This document shows, in pieces, positions 57,759-64,000 of a stretch of DNA of 64,000 bases. The stretch is from positions 379,278,179 to 379,342,178 of the forward strand of contig NC_081407.1 of the NCBI RefSeq assembly GCF_030272615.1, written 5' to 3'. The stretch comes from Cryptomeria japonica (Eukaryota; Streptophyta; Pinopsida; Cupressales; Cupressaceae). Numbering within the stretch: the first letter of the stretch is position 1; every line of letters starts with the position of its first letter. Made by a program: the position numbers and the translations under genes. The notes under the pieces were generated by a model. That model was not told where the DNA came from. It saw nothing but the letters and a program-made list of their open reading frames with translations, and searched no databases.

Positions 57759-59361
57759 CAAAGGTGATCCAATAAGCATAGGAGGAATATAGAACATATA
57801 TCGTTACAAAAATAAAGAGTTTTGTACCAAGCACAAAGGGGAATCAGTCCATTACCTAGGCTTCAGCTAGAGAGATTTCACCATAAGTTTGCTCATTTTT
57901 CACTAAACTTACACCAAAACTGGTATGGTTTTCTAAGTAGTTTTATTCCTTTGTTTTTTCATTTTGACATGTTTATGGTTGTTTCACTGAAATTTGATTT
58001 TATGATGAAATAACTTGAAAGATATCTCTATTTGAAATTCATTGATAAACATGATGTTGTACAAATATTATATAAATATTAAGAAATTCCATTTATGATG
58101 CAAACCTATATGTTGTGGATATCTTGTATTAAAATCTATTTTATATGCCTTCACTTATGTTCAATTTGGTTTTCAAACTTGCATGCATGTCTCCTAGAGT
58201 TGTAGCATTGCAATATCTAAAAATTAAATGAATATAGATTGTAAATTGTAATTGTATGCTGTAATGAAAGCTCATTTCCAGTAATTGGAAACTTGAGTTA
58301 TATTGTCATTGATATTATAGTGTGTTAATGAAGAGGATGTTGGAGCTATCTAGTTATGTGGATGATGTATATGGTCCAAAAATGAGTGTTCAAATGTTGT
58401 TGTCTTGTCTAGTTTTTATGGTGAGTAATGATGAAGTGTTTCTAGAAGGCTATAGTAGTGGAAATTACAATATGCAAAAAGGAGTATTTATGTCTTTATG
58501 GAAGAATGCTCCACATTCCTCTAATTCTTGATAATAATGTGTTTTGGTTCTATATATAATGTATGCATTCTATGGATGTTGCACAATCATGTTTCCAAGT
58601 CCTCTATTGCTCAGATAATGAAGTTGGTTGTGGCAGTTTGTTGATAGTGAGGTTGTGTTTCAAGACTAGTCTAGGTAATTCTCTACCTTGCTCCACTATG
58701 TTGGTTCAAGTGTTGCATCTTGGAGGACATGTTCAGATGGTTTGTGAAATATTCCAGTTGATATTTTATGTGTTGGTTTGATCAACAACTGAGGCTATGT
58801 TATTCTATGTCTGGAATTGTCAATTGTGTTAGTCTATGGCCAACTCAATTGACTTATCTTATTTTTATCATACACTTTTGGTATAGATATGAATTTCATA
58901 TTGAGTTAGAATATTGATATGAGGCTCACTGTGGTATCTATATATCCACATTAGGGAATTTCCATTGAGCAATATTTTTGTAGTGACTAGTTAACATGCT
59001 TCATTTTCTTTTTTACACATTACAGTTTTGAGCAGACTAGAAACAAAGAGCACATGGTAGAAATCATCATTGACAGATAGGCATTTTTAGGAAAAGGATA
59101 GTGTTGTATATGTAGAATTAAGACTATAGATTTTGGTTTGTGAATGAAAGGAAGGTGTATTTTATGAAATTTCTTTAAGGCCAAAGGAAAAACATAACAT
59201 AAAGTTACAAGAACATATTATCAAATCAAAATGTTATAAATGTTCTCTAACTATGTCTTCTTTTGTAGGTACAAATCATAATATATGATTTGATATAGTT
59301 TTAAATTAATCATAGTTGAAGAAATGACAAGGCAAGGGAACTATTTTAAAGAATTCTTCAA
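57759..59361. other. AT-rich intergenic DNA with unassigned short ORFs
   Basis: ORFs at 57822-58013, 58322-58531 and 58563-58781 are short and show no domain I recognise. They may be chance or degraded exons. Confidence 0.4.
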
Positions 59362-59700
59362 AGAAATGTGGTCACATGGAGTGCCATGATTGCAGGATAC
59401 ATAGTGAATGGACCTCCTAAATAGGCTTTAGGAACTTTCAGGCAAATGCAATTGGCAGATATGAAGTAATGCTCAAAATCCTTTGTCAGCATCCTTCCTT
59501 CCTCTGCCAAAATGAGAGCTTTGGAATAGGGTATGGGAAGCCACCAAAGCATAAAGGATAGAAAATATTGTCAAATGTTGTAGATGCAATTGCCTTGTTG
59601 GACGTGCCATGATTGCAGGATACATAATGAATGGAACTGCTAAAGAGGCTTTAGGAACTTTCAAGCAAATGCAATTGGTATATATTTCACCAAACATATA
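59362..59700 (+). pseudogene. PPR-protein pseudogene fragment
   Basis: Reads RNVVTWSAMIAGYIVNGPPK, stop, ALGTFRQMQLADMK, then in other frames SKSFVSILPSSAKMRALE, stop, GMGSHQSIKD. This is the repeat order of plant PLS-type pentatricopeptide proteins. A second partial copy (59610-59680) repeats GCCATGATTGCAGGATACAT and GAGGCTTTAGGAACTTTC with few changes, so part of it is duplicated. Stops and shifts rule out function. A related fragment sits in the MULE-type element at 19876-20010. Confidence 0.65.
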
Positions 59701-61144
59701 CATAACTATGAATAAGCCATATAAAAACTATACACAAATAATTTTAAAACTTTAAAATACAAATGAATTAAAATTTTACTTTTTAAAATTAAAAAAAACA
59801 ATGTATAACGTTTACAAATGTTGCACATGTTTTGTCATTATTTCCTTTCATGTTTTTTTTAGATTGAAGTGTTTCTTAAATATTGGTTATATATATTTTG
59901 TATTACATAAAAATAATTATAAATTGTATATACATGTAAAAATATTAAGAAAACTTTTACACAGATTTTCAACAAGAAATACATACTACATTTATTTACA
60001 CATTCTCAAATATGATGTGGAAATTTATAATCATTGGACTTTTACGAAAAAATAGAGAAGGTAAAAAAAAATTTAGCTTCCGATATGTACCTTGCATTCA
60101 ATATCTTTTCATTACCTAGAACTATTTTTTTAAGGTGTATGAAAGACAAAATAGTCTTTGAAGGTGGTTTTATGACACTCCAAGATTTTTTTTTTTTGTT
60201 ATTTTCCTCATGTCCTCTTCACATCTACCAATTTTCTTACTCATCCACTCACTTTCTACTCACAATTTCTAGCATGAAGACAAAAATAAAACCACGTGAG
60301 TTGTAACGATGGCCTATACCCTAAAATATTTTTTCTTTTTCTTCTTTTTGTACATTGTCTCCACTCGACTTCACTATATAATTTTTTATTAGCACTATAT
60401 ATTTATTTCAACTCAAGGATTAGTCTAAAAACAAATTTTATTTAAATATATTTTTATAAGAAGTGATAATATATATCAAATATCAGATTATATGGAGTAT
60501 CTAAAATATGCTATTGTAGTTGTAAATGGACATTTAATTACATAATATATTTTGATTACGTGGATATACAAAATACATATTTCTATATACATAGTTTTAT
60601 AAATAATAATAATAATTTTAATTGTCACTGTATTCATCTAATATGTGGAAAGATATTAGAAGTTACCACAATGAATTTATCAATTTGATTGACATAAATT
60701 CTTTTTCTTCTTTGAATTCTTAGGTCCATTTTTAGAATAATGACCATAGCTTTTTATTATGGATGAAACAAGTTTAGAAGGAGCCCAAAACCATTTAAAT
60801 AAAGTTACCTATAAGATAACCAATACTAACCAGAAAGAAAACCAAGGAACAAAATGTTGCATAAAGATAGACACAACAACCCATAGTTGAACCAGAGAAC
60901 AAAAAGCTACCTCAAAGGAAAGAAATGATAGACCCACAACAAAAAAATGACAAACATGCAACAAAAACTAGACAAACAACGTAGACAATGGAAACGATTA
61001 TAACATATTCAAGGTACTAGTAGCTTCAAGCTATTGTTGTATATGTTCTGATGAAGTTCATCCAAGTTTTATATGTCCTTTTTTGATTCCACAAATTTAT
61101 TCTATTGTCAATTCCTCGCACGCACGGGTGCACACACTCGCACA

Positions 61145-61146
<2 letters not shown>
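59701..61146. other. AT-rich intergenic DNA
   Basis: No gene was recognised. Short ORFs at 59801-60055 and 60034-60306 are Tyr/Ile/Phe/Lys-rich and compositionally AT-driven. Confidence 0.5.
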
Positions 61147-61231
<85 letters not shown>

Positions 61232-61248
61232 GTGTGTGTGTGTGTGTA
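61147..61248. repeat. (TG)n microsatellite
   Basis: About 100 bases of TG dinucleotides with one C interruption near 61227. Cys-Val and His-Thr ORFs across it are artefacts. Confidence 0.95.
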
Positions 61249-62466
61249 CGTGCATACATGCATGAATGTGTGTGTGTGTATTTATATAAAACCAAGCAAT
61301 ATAAAACACATTGAATGTGAAACCTTTATTTATTTTGCACCCTCCCTCTAGATTTTCTTGATTGCCATAGCCCTAGCCACCACTGGAAATTTTGTGCCAC
61401 AAGTAGCATGAGCTAGACTGTTGTCCACCTCTTCAACATCATGCATTTCATTATCATGCCACTCCTCTCTCTGTGTTGAAAATTTTCCTCCTCCTCATCC
61501 TCAATATTTATTAAATTATCAAAGATGAAATTAAAACATGTTATTGTAGCTGAGGAAAAATACCAAAATAAATTGTAATCGTTGTTCAACTTACTCATAG
61601 TTCTAGTGAGAATTTCTTTGTAGTAGATTTTTGTTTTGTTCCCCCAGTTTTTTAACTCAACACATAACATTTTCTATATTTCTTTAGCAAAAAGAAGTCA
61701 AAGAAAATATTCCTTATTGTTTCAAGTTTCCTAAAAATCTTGCAAACTTGAATATTAAAATATTAGTGCACATAAAACTTAAATTGTATTTTTCAACAAT
61801 TTATCTTCAAAATCCAAATTCCAACATTTATTAATAAAATTAGTAATGAATCTAATACTAGACAATATTTTATAAATAGTTTTGTTTTACAAACAACGCC
61901 ATTAGTCCATTTAAGACCAATATAACTATCCAAATCTTGTATACATACAATGGATAGATAAAAGACTTTTCTGGCATCCTGAGGATAGTAGATTATTTCC
62001 TCCAATTTGATAGAGGTGTATCATATTCACAACTCAATGAGGCCTAGAATTTTATATGTTCATTGTTAATGAATCTAAATAAAACTTTATAACTCATTAA
62101 ACACTTATATGTCTAGGCCAAGCATTTGTGTGGGTGGGCGAAGAGGTAAATGGATATCAACAAAGTCATTAGCAATTTTATTTAGTTTGTAATCATGTTC
62201 TATTTTTTTCTATATCATGTTCCTACATCACATCATCATATATGAGACTCCTTGTCTTGTTAGTATTGTAAATTTTGATGTAAAATATATATTGATATAT
62301 AAATATGTGTTAAAAATATATAATTTTTATGCCACTTACTTATCAATCACACATATTTATGAATATCACATTCTCTCATTTATATGGCTATGAAATTTTC
62401 CTTCCAAATTTAAAAATATGAAATTTAAAGTTTACATAATTTTCACATATTACCTTCTTAACAAAG
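61249..62466. other. AT-rich intergenic DNA
   Basis: No gene was recognised. The minus-strand frame around 61413-61670 encodes an acidic stretch but no known domain. Confidence 0.45.
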
Positions 62467-62982
62467 ATGAACTATGTGGATGGGGCGGCTAAAGGGAATC
62501 CTAGGTTAGCTAGGTGTGGGGGAGTAGCTAGGAATCATATGGGTTTGCTAGTTTCTGCGATGGCGCTCCCTCTGGGCACCCAGTCCAACCACTTTGTGGA
62601 GGCTAGCACTGCCCAAATTGGGTTACACATGGCTATAAGAGAAGGTTTTAGAAAGGTATGGTTGGAGTCTAACTCACTAAACACTGTCAATTGTTTGAAT
62701 GGGCGCACAGATCCTAGCTGCAGAACTGCTAATCTGATCAAGGATTGCTGGGATATAATAAATGAGTTTGATGAATTCAAAATTTTGCACGTCTTTTGGG
62801 AAGGAAACAAAGTGACGGATCTACTGACCAATATGGCGGTGGGATATGTGGCAGATAAATGGTGGAGCAGTAGGGATTCTTTCCCAAAAAACTTGTGCGA
62901 GCTGGCTTGTGATGATTGTTACCAAAATTTTGCACCTGCCAAATTTGGTGCCCTAATGAAGCCTTGCATTCATTCATTTTGA
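62467..62982 (+). CDS. Isolated RNase H-like (RVT_3) ORF, 171 residues
   Basis: An uninterrupted ORF reads NYVDGAAKGNPRLARCGGVA, then VEASTAQIGLHMAIREGF, VWLESNSLNTVNCL, NEFDEFKILHVFWEGNKV and TDLLTNMAV. This is the plant LINE/reverse-transcriptase-like RNase H fold (RVT_3). The first Asp, the Glu and the last Asp are present, but the third acidic position, usually Asp in EGDS, is Asn (LESNS), so activity is doubtful. The ~30 C-terminal residues after the domain are Cys-containing and unassigned. No reverse transcriptase precedes it. It could be the truncated end of a LINE or an exon of a host gene; AACAAAG before the ATG leaves a splice acceptor possible. Confidence 0.6.
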   Translation: MNYVDGAAKGNPRLARCGGVARNHMGLLVSAMALPLGTQSNHFVEASTAQIGLHMAIREGFRKVWLESNSLNTVNCLNGRTDPSCRTANLIKDCWDIINEFDEFKILHVFWEGNKVTDLLTNMAVGYVADKWWSSRDSFPKNLCELACDDCYQNFAPAKFGALMKPCIHSF

Positions 62983-63400
62983 AAAGGTCAAATCATGAAC
63001 TAGAAATCATAAATGCACTATTTTTTGTCTAACTTGTTTGCTTCATATGCAGATACAGGAAAAGTAAGACAACATGTGGGTTAAAATGTGGCTCCCATGA
63101 GGGTTGAGCTCATCATGTTGTAGATCATAGAGATATTTATGCTCCATTGTAGATGAAATGGCGTGTCTTATCAAACTTTCAAACAAATGCATTATTGCCA
63201 GATGTGAAACTGACATAACTCTTGCCAAATCCTCCCTGTTGCGTGATGAAATAGCAACAAAGAAAGGCTTAGAAGGTTTCAAGACAAAGGCTCAGGTGTA
63301 GAACACAGGCAATAGCTAGGATGTGTAAAGAATTTATCCCACATTGGAAGTGCAGAGGGAGTTTATCACATTTAAATATAATAACACATATAAACTATAG
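62983..63400. other. Intergenic DNA
   Basis: No gene was recognised. Both strands of 63040-63290 have fairly open frames but no domain I can name. Confidence 0.4.
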
Positions 63401-64000
63401 TGTCAAAGCTTAAGGGCTTTTGGCAAGAAGTGGCTCGTGGCCCAGTGGACCCTACATGCTCGCACATCTCAAGGCATCCAAATTTTGCGGTAGGCTGGCA
63501 AGAAAAAATTAAATGTCGAGCAAGTTAGGCAGATCAGATGGTGATCACAAATGATCCGACGGTGGTCGCTATACCGCAACATAAAGGTGCGCGACAGTTA
63601 TTCCTTGGGACATGGCGATAAACAACTAGCGGTGGACTGTGGCCGGCAGCTAATGCAAGCAGTTACAACAGATGGTTATGGAGAGGTTCATTTTGGCAGT
63701 TAGTAAGGCCGTGCTAAGGTGTTAGAGCAAAGACCTCAGAGCCAATCAGGGGGTGCCACATGGTAGAGAAGAGGGTATAAGACCAAGGACAAGTGGCAGA
63801 CAGGTGGCGCCCATATGGTGGCTAGTTAGATGCGCACACAAACTAGAGAGTGACCTATCGAACAGACCTTGGCATCGATGGATCTCTAAAAGGATTCACC
63901 GAAAGCATCAGTTCCATCAACATAAGGTACATCGAAGAAATCAGAACCAGTCCCACTGATAAAATAAAAGGTATTGATGAAACTAAGGTATCGATAAAAC
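63401..64000. other. GC-richer right edge, possible LTR or promoter region
   Basis: Composition rises sharply compared with the preceding 3 kb. Words such as GGTGGACTGTGGCCGGCAGC occur, and no ORF with a known domain is present. The ORF at 63753-63959 is basic and His-rich without a motif. This may be the start of another element or of a gene that continues past the window. Confidence 0.35.
63741..63781 (+). promoter_or_regulatory. CCAAT box and TATA-like pair
   Basis: AGCCAATCAGG (CCAAT at 63742-63746) is followed 33 bases later by GGGTATAAGACC (63773-63784). Order and spacing fit a plant or LTR promoter driving transcription rightward. Position-based only. Confidence 0.25.

Noticed and set aside
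61026-61351. Cys-Val and His-Thr ORFs
   Set aside because: They are translations of the (TG)n microsatellite.
1-64000. tRNA, rRNA or other structural RNA genes
   Set aside because: I looked for cloverleaf-like A/B-box patterns and rRNA words and saw none convincing by eye; a covariance-model scan would be decisive.

Overview
This window looks like a transposon-dominated stretch of a large plant nuclear genome, probably a gymnosperm or conifer. It is AT-rich. It holds plant L1-type LINEs with DUF4283 ORF1 proteins, plant-type LTR elements, a wrecked G-type lectin (S-domain) receptor kinase, PPR-protein fragments, long microsatellites and minisatellites, and no bacterial gene organisation. The conifer assignment is inference from element style and the kinase and PPR families; no species can be named. 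I see no intact host gene.

Layout. 1-2069: degenerate repeats and AT-rich DNA. 2070-5544: a ~3.5 kb decayed ORF of unknown, probably transposon-related, function. 5545-8049: AT-rich DNA with a possible LINE tail and a polypurine tract/LTR start. 8064-14004 (minus strand): nearly complete LINE A with a 14-bp target-site duplication (TSD), an intact ORF1, and an ORF2 killed by two stop codons plus a catalytic Asp-to-Asn change. 15522-27379: one receptor-kinase pseudogene cut into four pieces by three insertions, each with its own TSD: a solo LTR (17098-17418), a small non-autonomous copia-like element (17577-19525) and a 7.4 kb Mutator-like element (19577-26940) that carries a PPR gene fragment and a MITE-like element. 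28147-39270: an ~11.1 kb non-autonomous LTR retrotransposon, probably Ty3/gypsy, with ~1.45 kb LTRs, no polymerase, and at least eight different tandem arrays, two of them built on an exact 21-bp period. 39914-48017: LINE B, 8.1 kb between near-identical 16-bp TSDs, with a decayed ORF1, an ORF2 with RNase H, and an unexpected third ORF downstream of RNase H. 50679-51290: another DUF4283 fragment. 51335-51595: a short-motif array and a hairpin related to one in the 28-39 kb element. 51718-54165: alternating CT/GA low-complexity DNA. 54170-55893: a minisatellite made of direct and inverted ~20-bp submonomers. 55894-64000: AT-rich DNA with a PPR pseudogene, a (TG)n tract, an isolated RNase H ORF and a GC-richer right edge.

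The genes do not form a pathway. The window reads as an insertion history: a receptor kinase disabled by successive insertions, two LINE lineages with and without RNase H, and non-coding LTR elements that generate tandem repeats. The observations I would follow first are the third ORF inside LINE B, the 21-bp phased arrays that read as leucine heptads, the hairpin whose two copies differ but keep their pairing, and the self-complementary minisatellite.
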